Assembly: GCA_029204225.1 (NCBI GenBank)
Contig: CM055111.1
Span: 3,795,744-3,859,743, forward strand
Reading direction: 5' to 3'
DNA from: Diphasiastrum complanatum
Lineage: Eukaryota; Streptophyta; Lycopodiopsida; Lycopodiales; Lycopodiaceae
DNA: 64,000 bases
The notes beneath the pieces are model-generated. The model did no database searches. It was not told the origin of the DNA and was given only the letters and a program-made list of their open reading frames with translations. Position numbers and translations under genes: made by a program. Of the stretch, positions 11,265 through 21,889 are shown one piece after another. The stretch's first letter is position 1. The number at the start of each line of letters is the position of its first letter.

Positions 11265-12059
11265 AGAAAACCATGGAGCGATCATTAAGATCCGTAAGTA
11301 GGTTTCCTTTAACTATTCACCTCCCTTGAGAAGACTAGCCTCTTGAGGAGAAAAAGAGAGTATAGATGGGAGTGAGGATGAGATGGGGATCAATGTGAGT
11401 GAGAAGATTGATAGTGTTTAGGGTTTTTATTTCATTGATGGATGTTAATAGTATGTGTTTTGTGATCATAAGTTTTAAGATCTTCTTTGTTTGTGATGTA
11501 GGCTTGGATATGAAAAATGAAAAATGAGCTTTCATTGCAAAGGATTGAAAGATCAAGTGCATGCAAAAGGAAAAGCAAAGATTGCAAAACAATGGAGATA
11601 CAATAGTAAAGGTAAATTCACATTTATTTTGATTCATTTGATAATTAGTTGATAACTTAATGTGTTATCTATTGATGTATTGTATTGTGGTTTCCATTAC
11701 TTTTCACTGTGCTTTCCGATACTTTCTATTGTGCATTCTAGCATGCAAATCATGTGCTAAAATAGATACATTGCATTGAATTCATCAATAGATACATTTG
11801 CATTCCATAGATGTGCATTAAATAGACTATACATTGCATTGAATACATCAATAGATACATTTGCATTCAATAGATGTGCATTCAATAGACTATACATTTG
11901 CATTCATGAATTAAAAATATATGCATTCAAAATTTTTGCAAGAATGATGTGGTGCCAAAACATTATTTTAATTGATTTAAAAAAAAAGTACATTGATGAG
12001 AGAATAAATTCTCCTTCCTACATTGCCTTTTACAAGGCCTTACATTTAATCTAAAAACT

Positions 12060-12645
12060 CTACTCATCATCACTTCCTCCCTCCTCACCTTGTTCGTCTT
12101 GTAGGTGTACGTTGGTGTCCACATTTTCAAACTCCTCTTCGCTCTCATTCACGTTCTCTTCCACATTTTTCTCCTCAAAAATTTCCACATTTTTTTCCAC
12201 ATCACAAACACTTTTTCCTGAGCCTCTCTACAAAATAGAATCAAAGATTCAATTAAATTGAAATTAAACTTACTTGTAAAACACAAAGTAAACAATCACA
12301 AAACAATAAAGATTAAGAGTTTATGATTGAAAACAATCCATGGGATTCCATAAAAGCCTTAAGGTCGGCATATCCATGATCGTAACCTTGTTTGTACTCC
12401 GCGGCGGTCATGTGTCTTCCAAAATCGCTAAGCTACATTCAACAAAAAAAACATAGTTTAGCAATATAGTTTAGCAATAAAAAAACAGTAACAATCTCAT
12501 TACAAAAATAGAATCATAGTAAAAAAATTTGCACTTACAAATTGGGCCTCTAGATTGCCCCTTCCTCCCGATCCCGAGTGACTTTGGCCATGTTTTAAGA
12601 GCTTCTAGGCGGCGGCCCTACGTTGTTGTTCATACTTTTGGGGAT
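12060..12645 (-). pseudogene. Spliced minus-strand transposon accessory gene, at least three exons
   Basis: Not recognised by family. Exon-like segments on the minus strand: about 12645-12539 (KLLKHGQSHSGSGGRGN), ending at a GTAAGT donor; 12432-12335 (LSDFGRHMTAAEYKQGYDHG), opened by a TGTAG acceptor; and 12225-12060, an acidic tail (EEKNVEENVNESEEEFENVD) ending GGSDDE-stop. Joining exon 2 at GGATT|GTTTTC to exon 3 after TTGTAGAG keeps the frame. One TAG in the first exon is shared with the second copy (62800-62232). The second copy has an extra TAG in the acidic exon. Divergent arrangement with the plus-strand transposase suggests the second gene of a two-gene CACTA-like element (TnpA-like role); that is inference. 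Confidence 0.55.
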
Positions 12646-13097
12646 TAAATAAAACTTGAGAGCAAAAGAAGAGGAGCAAGAATGCTCACGGAATTGCTGT
12701 TTTATTGGCATTCTTCAAGTTTTGGGTGCTTTATCCACGCAGTAGTTATTCACGCGATATCCACACATGGATGTTCCACACGGTTTTTTTTCCCTCTCTT
12801 CACACGTGAGAGGGCACATGGGCTTGCATTCTTTAAATGTCATTCAATATTCTCATAGTCTTTTCTAGATTTTATGAGAATATTTTATTGTAGGATTTTA
12901 CATAAAAAAAAAAAATTTAATATGACGGAACATAAAAAAATCAATTCAAAGATCAATATGGTAATATTTAATTGTTAAAACTAGTTTTATATTGTTATAA
13001 ATTTTATTTTTCTTGAGATTGGTATACAAGACAAAATCATGAGATAAGAAATAGTACATATTATTATTAAACAAGTAATTTGACAATTCTTTTAAGA

Positions 13098-13139
13098 TTT
13101 TATGACATAATATTATGTCAAATCGGTGATGTCATAAAA
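13098..13139. repeat. Palindromic cluster TGACATAATATTATGTCA
   Basis: An 18-bp perfect palindrome at 13103-13120 lies inside a wider inverted repeat: TTTTATGACAT at 13098-13108 and ATGTCATAAAA at 13129-13139. Another ATGACATAAT occurs near 13186. All are conserved in the second copy near 63247-63345. Possibly a transposase-binding or hairpin site. Confidence 0.7.
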
Positions 13140-14019
13140 CATTAAGTTTATTAATAATCTAGGTGTCATAGATTTGATATAATTGATGACATAATTATAT
13201 GGTCAAATAGGAAAATTTTGCTTTTGTCACGTGGCCTCTTAAATGGTTGCATGGGGTCATTTAGATTCATGATCAAAAGCATTTATGTTATATTGAGGAC
13301 CTTAGTGATATGTGACCTATATGATATATCTTTTTAATTGTTGGTGTGTGACCTATATAACCTTATATGAAATCATAGTAATTAGTTGAAATATCATTTA
13401 GCATTGTAATAAAGATGTTGATCAATGGTGTGATGTCTAGTATATGATTGATTGACATTGTCCAATTTCTCGTCTTTTCTTTTCGATTCGAGGAACATCA
13501 TCTTGCATACAAAGCAACCATAGATAGAAAGAGCGAATGCATATTGCTCATCATGAGATACCATGGCACACTACGCCAATCCAAAGAGATTTATCCCTAA
13601 CTAGCTCGAGCCAAGTATTAATTAATCAAATGAGTGATTGAGTGGGCAATGAATCAATTGAGTATATGACTGATTGTTTGATTTTGATCATTCCATCTTG
13701 AAAGAAAGATTGAGTGAGATCATCACTCATCTTGGACAAGAGTTCAAACTAAAAGCTTTGAACATTGACTGCCAGTGTGGTCTTTAAATTAGTTGAGATA
13801 GGCCTACGTGCACTATCTATTGATGTCTAGCATTTGTCAGTATGAATCTCATTTTGATTGCTTGTCATGTGTTGCCCCACCCAAGCAATTTTCTTAATAG
13901 CAATGTTACTAGAATATTAGATTTACATTAAGCACAACTAGAATATACATGGATTAGATGTTGGCATGTCTTTAACAAATTTTATTATATTTGTTCAGTA
14001 CATACGGTCTCATACTGAT

Positions 14020-16920
14020 TACTTATGATGTGGTATAGAGTAGCTGGCTACAGTGTGTATATGTCATCGACGATGTCATCATCATCAGATAGCGATTCAT
14101 CTCATGATCGCAACAACAGGTAAAATAGTTGGCCACCCTCTTTTGACGAATTGTGATTTTGAAGAATGCACCAATGGAAAAGTAGAATATTTTACTAGAA
14201 ATGTAAAGGGCACTTCTGTAATGGTCTATGCCACTAGATCTATTAGGTTTATTTCGTTGTAAATCTCTTGCACAACTTATGGACTGGCATGCACACCATA
14301 CCTCTACGGATGGGATGATGAGGGTACCTTCAGATTCACCTGCATGGAAACACATCAACAAAGAGTATCCAAGCTTTGCCAATGAGTCAAGAAATGTGAG
14401 ATTTGGTCTTGCAACAGATGGTGTGAACCCCTTTGGTGTACGAACAACTACGTGGTCCATTTGGCTTGTTTTCTTGGTAAATTATAATATTCCTCCTTGG
14501 TTGAGTACAAAAAAAGGGACACATTATGTTGGCACTTCTAATTCTTGGCCAACGCAAGGTTAAGAACATGAATGTGTATCTTGAGCCGCTTATTGATGAG
14601 TTGGAAGATTTGTGGAAGGGGATAAAAGCATATGACATTTCGTGCCCCTTACATGAGAGGGAGTTTACACTACATGCCATTGTAATGTGGACAATGCATG
14701 ACTATCCAAGATTAGGTGAATGTTTAGAAAATCATTCAAACAATGTATATCTTGTGTACATAGGAGTTTGTTTACAGTTACATACAACTAGTAATTCTTG
14801 ACATTTACATGATATACTACAATGGCTATAATTATTCTTTGACATATACTTTTCTTAATAGTGATTGATAGTATCCATTTGTTGGACAAGCTTCCAAACG
14901 GCTGGAAAAAATTGTTTGTTTTTTGTGCTGGCCAAATCTTGTGAGGAGATACTTTTATAGTCTCAAAAAAGTGGTTTATGAAAATCATCATAAATACTTG
15001 CATGAAGGCCATCCATTCAGAGACACTTATAGAAGAGATTTTGGAGGAAGAGTTGAGAGAGAGATGCCTCCAAAGAGAATGTCTGTGGAAGATTGGCAAA
15101 ACTATGGGAGGAATCTCAAGCAAAGCCAATCGATGGTATAAAAAGATTATCTATATTTCATCGTTTGGAATATTGGAATAACCTTTTGATTAATCACCTA
15201 CTTGATCCTATGCACATATTTAAAGGGTGACTCTATTTTTGGAAACACTTGATTGGTGAAATGCTGCAAGGCACGATCTAAAAGAATCAAACACCAAAAA
15301 AGAATATTGGATAAAGGATGGTGAAGATCATACTCCAAAAATTCCTTGGACATTCACTAAGGAGGAGCTTAACCATGTGCGCTCCATTATTCATGACATT
15401 AGAACACCAACTGGTTTTGCCCATTCTATACAGTCATCATTCACAATGAATGGAAAGTTGCAAGGTCTCAAATCTCATGATTGGCTAAAGATGATTCAAT
15501 TCATCTATCCATTGTCAATTTGTGAGTGCTTGTCAAAAGATATTTGTGAGACCATATACAAACTATTAATCATTGTCAGGTATTTACATGTACTTGGTGC
15601 ATTTTTTTATTTTGTATTTATTGACTAGAAATTCAATAAGACATAAAATGGATTGAATATGTTGCAAATGGATGTGTTCAAAAGAAATCCGTGACCTGGA
15701 TCTTTGCAAGAGACATGAGGATATGGTGGAGATTGTGTGCATGTTTGAGAGATATTTTCCGACTTCCATCATGGACTCACAAGTGCATTTATTGGTGCAC
15801 TTGGTTGAAGAAGTTTCTATTGCTGGTCCAAAGTGCACACTAGGTATAAGTGCATAAATTTTCTTTTGCATGTGTATTTAAACTAAATCAGTTGATACAT
15901 GAACTCATTAAATAAGACACTTATTTTTAACCATTTGTGACTTTTTAGGTGGATGTTTTTTATGGAAAGATACATGAAAGTCTTAAAAGATTTTGTGCAT
16001 CAAAAGGCAAGGCCTAAAGGTAGCATGTCAGTGGGATGGTTAGTACATGAATCTCTCTTTTATGTTACTAAAATTTTGCACCAACCACATCCATCTGCTC
16101 CACTATGGTGGCATGATGAGAAAGCCGAAGAGGTAACTAGTGAAAAACCTCAAGGGATGGGAAAGGTCCATAGGTTGGCACCCTTTCAACGAGAAAAAAT
16201 TTCTACATTCATGCTTTATAATTGTGGAGTTATGGATAAATGGTTAGACCTATATATGAAGAATAGTAAAAAGAGAGGGCCTTGTCTAGAAAGCGCCAAC
16301 GACAGAATAGGGATAGACACATGGCCACAAGTTCACATGATCTTGAGCCATTGCCCAAGCAATGCACTATAGAGTGGATGCATGACACACTACAAAAAGA
16401 AACAAAAGAGGGACAAAAAATATCAAACGCAGAATGGGACTTTGCAAGAGGATGCGAATGGAAGGTATTATTCTTTAGATACTTTATTATTAGAACATTC
16501 CTATTTATAACAATATTTGTTTAATCATTTTGAAACACCATGTTCATTCACAGTGATTATTTATGAGATTCATGTTTGTCATGTGGCAGTGCAAAATGTA
16601 TAATGCTATATGGGCTTTTGGTTTCCACTTTCGTGTTGAAAGGATTGATAACAAGAGACGCACACACGATTGTGGTGTAATAGCATCTTTCCAACAAGAA
16701 AGTCAAAGCAATACACGAGATTGGAATCCCATCTCAGAAGACATAGAATACATAGGAACTATACAAAATATTTATGACGTGTCATTTGGTGGAAGTGGAC
16801 ACTATTTTTTATTTGATGTGAAATGGTTCAAGGTGGTTTGTAGAGGGCCAAATGCAACTGTAAAATCGGATCCAAGTGGATTTTTTGCGATCGAATCATC
16901 AAAAACAGGTTGGAAATAAG
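14020..16920 (+). pseudogene. CACTA (En/Spm) transposase tnp2-like pseudogene
   Basis: Segments match the collinear domains of plant CACTA transposases. Transposase_21-like: LMDWHAHHTSTDGMMRVPSD and NVRFGLATDGVNPFG at about 14270-14440, VYLEPLIDELEDLWKGI at about 14574-14625, FTLHAIVMWTMHDYP at about 14665. HPFRDTYRR lies at about 15010, and a spacer with GLKSHDWLKMIQFIYPLS at about 15465. DUF4218-like: FPTSIMDSQVHLLVHLVEE at about 15755-15815 and MERYMKVLKDFVHQKARPKG at about 15960-16020. DUF4216-like: YIGTIQNIYDVSF ... FDVKWFKV at about 16750-16835. Blocks are separated by stops, frame changes and possible introns (for example 14800-14880 and 15600-15660). The protein would cut and rejoin element ends. 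No intact frame remains. Confidence 0.9.
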
Positions 16921-16979
16921 AGACATTACTTGGACACTCCTTGGGATACACTCTCTCCGCGTAGTGTATGACCCAAATC

Positions 16980-17305
16980 TAAGATACCAAAATGGTATGA
17001 GAAGATCATGAAGGACGCAAAGCTAAATCAACCAGGATCTAGCACACAAGGAGAAGTGAGAAGATCAACGCAGGAAAGGAAGTCTCCCGATCTTTATCAT
17101 GTGAACTATGCCCTAATGAGTGACATTTTGAAGTGTCAAGAGCCATCAACCTTTGATGAGGCAAAAGATCACAAAGAGTGGCAAAGGGCAATGGAAGAGG
17201 AGATAGAATCCATCCACAGGCATAATACATGGGAGTTGGTTGATCTACCACTTGGAAAGAAACCCATTGACAACAAATGGGTGTTTAGAACAAAGTTTAA
17301 CACTT
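16980..17305 (+). pseudogene. Copia pol fragment (integrase-RT linker and RT start)
   Basis: Reads RRSTQERKSPDLYHVNY, then DHKEWQRAMEEEIESI, HNTWELVDLP and DNKWVFRTKFN. This is the conserved passage into copia RT, where the family has HNTWELV and KWVFKxK. It ends abruptly at about 17305, where an oppositely oriented copia begins. Confidence 0.85.
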
Positions 17306-18579
17306 TCAATAGCCATATTAGCATCCAATTTGAAAAGCCTTCCTTGCTTAATGCCACTAGCTATGCACTTATCATTTTTCAAGATGGAACAAACTCCATT
17401 ATTGAAATGTACATCTAGTCTATTGTCCATTAATTGACCAACACTAAGCAATTTTTTTGTAATGAATGAAACATACAAAACACTATCACGTTCTGTCCTT
17501 TTAGATGATCCTAAGCATAATGGAATAGATCCTATGCCATCTATCTTGCATTCTTGATCACTAGCAGTGTAGATTGATTTCTTAGAATCATTACAAGAAA
17601 GTAGATAAGAGAAATAATGCTAGTTGAATGACATGTGGGAACTAGCCCCACTATCAATCCACCATGTCTCTTGGCTTGATGTTGGTGTAGATGCTACCAT
17701 CAAGGATGTGTTGAAGCCATCCTCTTCCTCCTCCCTTTGTGCAAGATTGCCTTGATCTTCATTCCCTTGTGCATTCTTCTTCTTATAGCATTTGGAAGCA
17801 AAGTGTCCTTTCTTCCCACAAAAGAAACACTTCAACTTTGCTTTGTTCTTTTGCTTCCCTTTGGAGGTAGATGCTCCATCCTTTGCCTCGGCCTCCTTGC
17901 CTTGGATCTTCTTGAAAGGATGAGACTTATTCTTGCCTTTAGATGTGAAGTTTGCTTTCTCATCACCATTATGTAGTAAGGAGGACCCCATTCTTGTTTT
18001 GAGGTGTAGAATCCTACTCTCCTCAGCCACAAGAACATTATGCAATTTTTCAATTGATGGAAGTTGGTCTTGAATAGCAAAAGATTGAACTAGATTAGAG
18101 AAATCATCTCCTAATCCATTCAAAATTACTTGTACTAGTTCATTATCTTGGATCTTTTCTCCTATAGATCCCAATTCTATGTTCAAGGATTTTATCCTTA
18201 GGACATACTCTTGTCCATTTTCTCCACTTCCCCTCATGCTTTGCAAGATCAAGTTTCTTAGCATAAGCACTCTTGAAGTGTTGTTGGATTCAGAGATGTT
18301 CTTTAGTGAATCCCAAACCTCTTTTGATGTGGTACAAGAAGGCACCTCCTTCAAGAGGTCATTGCTTACATTTAACTTCAAGCAATGTAGGGCTAATCTA
18401 ACCCTCTTCTTGTATTTTAGTTGTTCTTGGGGAGCTTGAGGCTCTTCCTCAACTCCTAAGACAATAACAAAGAGATAAAAAACCACTAATAGTGATTCCA
18501 TTCTTACTTTCCAAATGGAATAGTTTGTGGAAGTTAGTTTCTCACTAGATTCTAACATATATCCACCCATGGATGACAT
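17306..18579 (-). pseudogene. Copia-D gag and protease region, truncated
   Basis: A 319-codon minus-strand frame (18579-17620) is a copia gag of the UBN2 type: NYSIWKVRMESL near the N-terminus and GLGDDFSNLVQSFAIQD in the middle. A Lys-rich region and one zinc knuckle follow (CFFCGKKGHFASKC), then the protease start WWIDSGASSHMS. A stop and shift precede the protease tail (ITKKLLSVGQLMDNRLDVHF, about 17470-17410). Homology stops at about 17306 against a plus-strand copia fragment, so integrase, RT and RNase H are absent. Gag resembles copia-A and copia-B in this window. Confidence 0.9.
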
Positions 18580-19158
18580 TTTGAATGAAGCCTATGAGAT
18601 ACACAAAGATCTCTTGATAAGGTGTGATCTAAGATAGATTTCTAGCTTTCAAGAGGCTTCTAATCTTGGCCCAATCAATCCTAGTTCATCTTGGATGATG
18701 GTATAATAGATCAACTACAAATATCCTAGCAATTCACTCCTCAAGAAACTGATTCTAGTTCAATTTGGTTTGATATTTCACACACACTTAAGATCTGAAC
18801 AAATAAGCCTTTAAGATCTGATCTAATGCTTCAAAATGAATTGCTTCAATGACTCAAATCACTATTTGATCATTACAATTCAATAGATTGAACCTAGATC
18901 TAGACAATGCACTAAAAACCTTGAATTTTGGACTAGTACGCACTTTTTTGGATCAAAAACACTAACGGAAGTTGATTTGAAGGTTTCTGTACGGTTTCAC
19001 ACGTGTGGACAGTACTTCAGCAGCCCACAAATTGATCTTGACCAAAAACAATGATGTTACTTCTCTCTTTGAACTTGCCCTCTCAATTAGAACTTAGAAA
19101 CAACAAATTGTCAATGATTTCTCAAGTACTATTAATCATTTAGATCACTCTTAGACTT

Positions 19159-19171
19159 GGCTATGATACCA
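19159..19171 (-). promoter_or_regulatory. Copia-D primer binding site
   Basis: On the minus strand it reads TGGTATCATAGCC, a variant of the initiator Met-tRNA complement TGGTATCAGAGC used by plant copia elements. It directly abuts the inferred LTR end. Confidence 0.8.
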
Positions 19172-19979
19172 TGTCAATTTTCAGAGAAAAAGGACAAACA
19201 TTGATTTTACTATCAATCATAAAGAGTTATTGATTGCTTAATCCAAAGATCTATCAAGTTCTAGATGTTAGATCTTGATCTAGATGCTTTACACTATGAT
19301 TTAAGCAAGATCAATGGATCAAATGATCAAACACATGGATGGGCGGCCTCACATGTGTGGAGAACAATACATGTATGGCCTGTTTACAGAGAGTAAAGTA
19401 CATTAACTTACAAATGCATTTCATTCATCAAAACTCAAGACAAATGTGGAAATCTCAACAAAACTAGAATTTGCCAATCTCACATCAACTTGTTATTGAT
19501 TTGGTTGATCCCTTTATAGATCAAGTACATCCATGAGTTGTGTACTGTCCAGCAGGCCTTCACACATGTGAAGAGTGCCTAGTCATCCAGATTCACCAAT
19601 GGGAGCCATATGTGCTCATTTCCCAAAGTTGATTATTCCCTTTGGCTAGAAAACAAAAAGCTAGTCTTCCACATTTATAGGAAGGATCTAATGGAATCTT
19701 CCTATCTTATCTTCTAGAAGCTTATCCACACGTGTGAATGATATCTTGACATGTATGAGTAATAACTCATTCACATGGAAGTCCAATATATTTACACGAA
19801 GTTTGACCAATTTGACCATTTTCAAGATTCTGCTCAAAAGTCACACTAGTGTAGATCAAGCTAAAATCAATCTAACTTTATAAAAATGACTTGTGTACAT
19901 TCTTTCACACGTGGGAATAGACTCCACACGTGTGAGATCCTATCAAGCTCAAATAACTTGAGATCTACAAGGTACAACA
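19172..19979 (-). repeat. Copia-D 5' LTR (inferred 808 bp)
   Basis: In element orientation it would run from TGTTGTACC (19979) to TTGACA (19172), immediately before the primer binding site. It contains several CACACGTGTG-like palindromes (about 19730, 19924) and near variants. The outer boundary is inferred from the TG...CA rule only. 18580-19158 is the leader between primer site and gag, and has another palindrome near 18998. Confidence 0.6.
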
Positions 19980-20027
19980 AGTTGGAAGTAATATTTTAAC
20001 AAATATGCTCTGACATTATTATTTTGT

Positions 20028-20267
20028 GATAATCAAAGTGCCATTGCCTTGTCAGTCAAATCTAGATTTCATTCTACAAGTAAGCACATTGAACTGAAGT
20101 ATCACTATGCCAGAAGCAAAGTTCTCGACAAAGAAGTAAGATTGCAGTACTGTCAAACGCAAGATATGACAGCAGATATTTTTACTAAAGCATTAAGCTT
20201 GGATGCACACAGAAATTTTTGTGCAGAACTAAGTTTAAAGGTCAAGGCATTCATGGATTCAAATTAA
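20028..20267 (+). pseudogene. Copia-F RNase H C-terminus
   Basis: Ends a copia pol of a different lineage: DNQSAIALSVKSRFHSTSKH, HYARSKVLDKEV, TADIFTKALSLDAHRNF, stop at 20265-20267. The rest of the element upstream is missing, replaced by the copia-D LTR. A purine-rich tract (AAATTAAGGGAGAG) then leads into an LTR. Confidence 0.9.
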
Positions 20268-20274
20268 GGGAGAG

Positions 20275-21080
20275 TGTTGGATTATTCTTCTTCCTACTAA
20301 TCGACTAATCGGTTTTTTAATCTTCATCCAACTGTTTATCCAGTTTTGCAGATTTTTTTGTGTTTTACACAGTCTGCAGAATTACAAGTGTTATTACATA
20401 GTCTGCAGAAATACACAAAGTTTGAAAACAATGTCAAAATTTTCTCTCACTACAAAACCCAACGCTGTCGTCTTTTTGCTACAGTCAATTTTCTCTTAAA
20501 ATGACACTGTCAAAAATTGCACGTAAAAATACAATGTTTTTCGTATTTTTTGCCTGTCAAAAATTACAAGTAAAAATATAGTGTCACGTTTTTTGTAGTT
20601 TTTGCCTATCAGAAATTCCGAGTAAAAATGCAGTGTCATGTTTTTTGCTTGTCAAAAATTGCAAGTAAAAATGCAGTGTCGCATTTTTTGCATTTTTCAA
20701 AGTGCCTCAAATGTTAAGGAAATGACTTTGACAAAGTGTGGGGCTATCCCAATTGTGGAGCCTCATGATCCCACATTATCCAAGTTATTGTTATATATTG
20801 TAATTTTTTTTTATTTTTATACATGTAAATGTGCTATAGTGCCTTTGCACTTTGTAAATTCACATTTCGAGTAGAATTTGCGACGTTCTATAGAGACGCA
20901 GTAGCGGATCTCAACCGACATTTTTACGGTTGGTAAACGACATTGAGACAGATGATCGTTCCTATAAGGTCGACACTTTGTGCCATTGTACTTATGCATT
21001 TGCACAGTTCTGAGTATCAATAGAGGGAGAAGAGCAAGTTTCTATAACTTGAGAGCGCGGATTTTTAGGAGTCGCCAACA
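20275..21080 (+). repeat. Copia-F 3' LTR (end tentative)
   Basis: The start TGTTGG directly follows the polypurine tract at 20261-20274. CCAACA at 21075-21080 would give a 6-bp terminal inverted repeat and an 806-bp LTR. No second LTR is available to prove the end. Confidence 0.55.
20507..20698 (+). repeat. Four degenerate tandem units of 43-52 bp inside copia-F LTR
   Basis: Units begin at about 20507, 20554, 20606 and 20649. They share TGTCAAAAATTGCAAGTAAA, then AATGCAGTGTC, then a T-rich end TTTTTTGC. Differences are substitutions and length changes in the T-rich tail. Confidence 0.85.
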
Positions 21081-21617
21081 AGCAACAATTCTAACTAATG
21101 TGTGCAGGGAATTAGCTAAAGCTGTTAAGCATAATCTTTAGCAGAACTTATTTCAATTCTGAATCAACTATGTGTTCAGATAATGAGTTTGTTTAATGCT
21201 CTATTTTGTTTGCTTCCTACGATAAGAACTAATTCTCTGTATTTGATTAAGAGGAATCTTTAGCCAATGCGATTTTGTTTGATGAATCTATTTGCTAGTT
21301 GTTGTCTGATCTAATTGCTTACCTGGTATCCGAAGAGCCTGAAAGATAAAGTAATCTTTATAATCGCAGACCTTGACCAAATCATTTCATCATTGGTGTT
21401 CCTAGATGCCAATCTACTCAAACTTTTTTTGAATAACCAGATATATCGATGTAGTAATCATTGTGAATATTACACATTCTAGTTCGTTTACCATCACGCA
21501 TACATTTATCATACAAAAGATGAGATTATTCTCTCTCTTGGGGAACGATCAAACCTTTTATACTACTTAATTCATTGATTTTATAAAAATCTATATCGAC
21601 TAGGCCACCACATAATT

Positions 21618-21635
21618 TGGCGCCGTTGCCGGGGA
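21618..21635 (+). promoter_or_regulatory. Gypsy primer binding site, tRNA-Asp type
   Basis: TGGCGCCGTTGCCGGGGA is complementary to the 3' end of plant tRNA-Asp, the primer used by Athila-like and some other plant gypsy elements. It marks the 3' edge of a gypsy 5' LTR lying just upstream (ending about 21608-21616). Confidence 0.85.
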
Positions 21636-21700
21636 GATGAATTTCATCTTTTGCAATATTTTTAAGTGTATTACGTCTACGAATATTTCTCATGTAATGC

Positions 21701-21886
21701 ATGCCAAGAACATATTCTCAAGCAACTATTGAACATGAACGTTTAGAGCGTGCACAACGATTAGAAGCATATAGAAAATCTAGAGATTTGTATTTGCAGA
21801 ATTTGCAAAACTCGCCAGTTAGAGCAAGATTAACACCTGAAGCATTTAATGATCTTCTAAATGCTATCCGTATGTGGTATATATGA
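21701..21886 (+). pseudogene. Start of a gypsy gag, truncated
   Basis: A 62-codon frame opens 66 bp after the tRNA-Asp primer site with a charged helical N-terminus (EHERLERAQRLEAYRKSRD). This is the position expected for gag of the element primed at 21618. It stops at 21884-21886 and no further gag or pol follows, so the element is truncated here. Confidence 0.6.
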
Positions 21887-21889
21887 AGA

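Larger units (their letters stand above)
11348..13849. mobile_element. Large dispersed repeat R2, copy 1 (5' part of a DNA transposon)
   Basis: About 2.5 kb repeated with only scattered differences at 61521-64000; the second copy is cut by the window end. Homology begins at GAGAAAAAGAGAGTATAG in both copies, with different flanks before it. It contains a minus-strand spliced pseudogene (12060-12645) and short internal duplications around 11775-11905 (CATCAATAGATACATTTGCA). It leads directly into a CACTA-type transposase at about 14020. I infer that it is the non-coding and accessory-gene part of the same transposon. Confidence 0.75.

Noticed and set aside
13566-13576. CACTACGCCAA resembling a CACTA terminal inverted repeat, with GCGTAGTG near 16955 as a possible partner
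   Set aside because: Only about 8 bases pair, the second R2 copy has CACTAGGCC, and R2 homology extends 2.2 kb to the left, so it is not the element end on present evidence.
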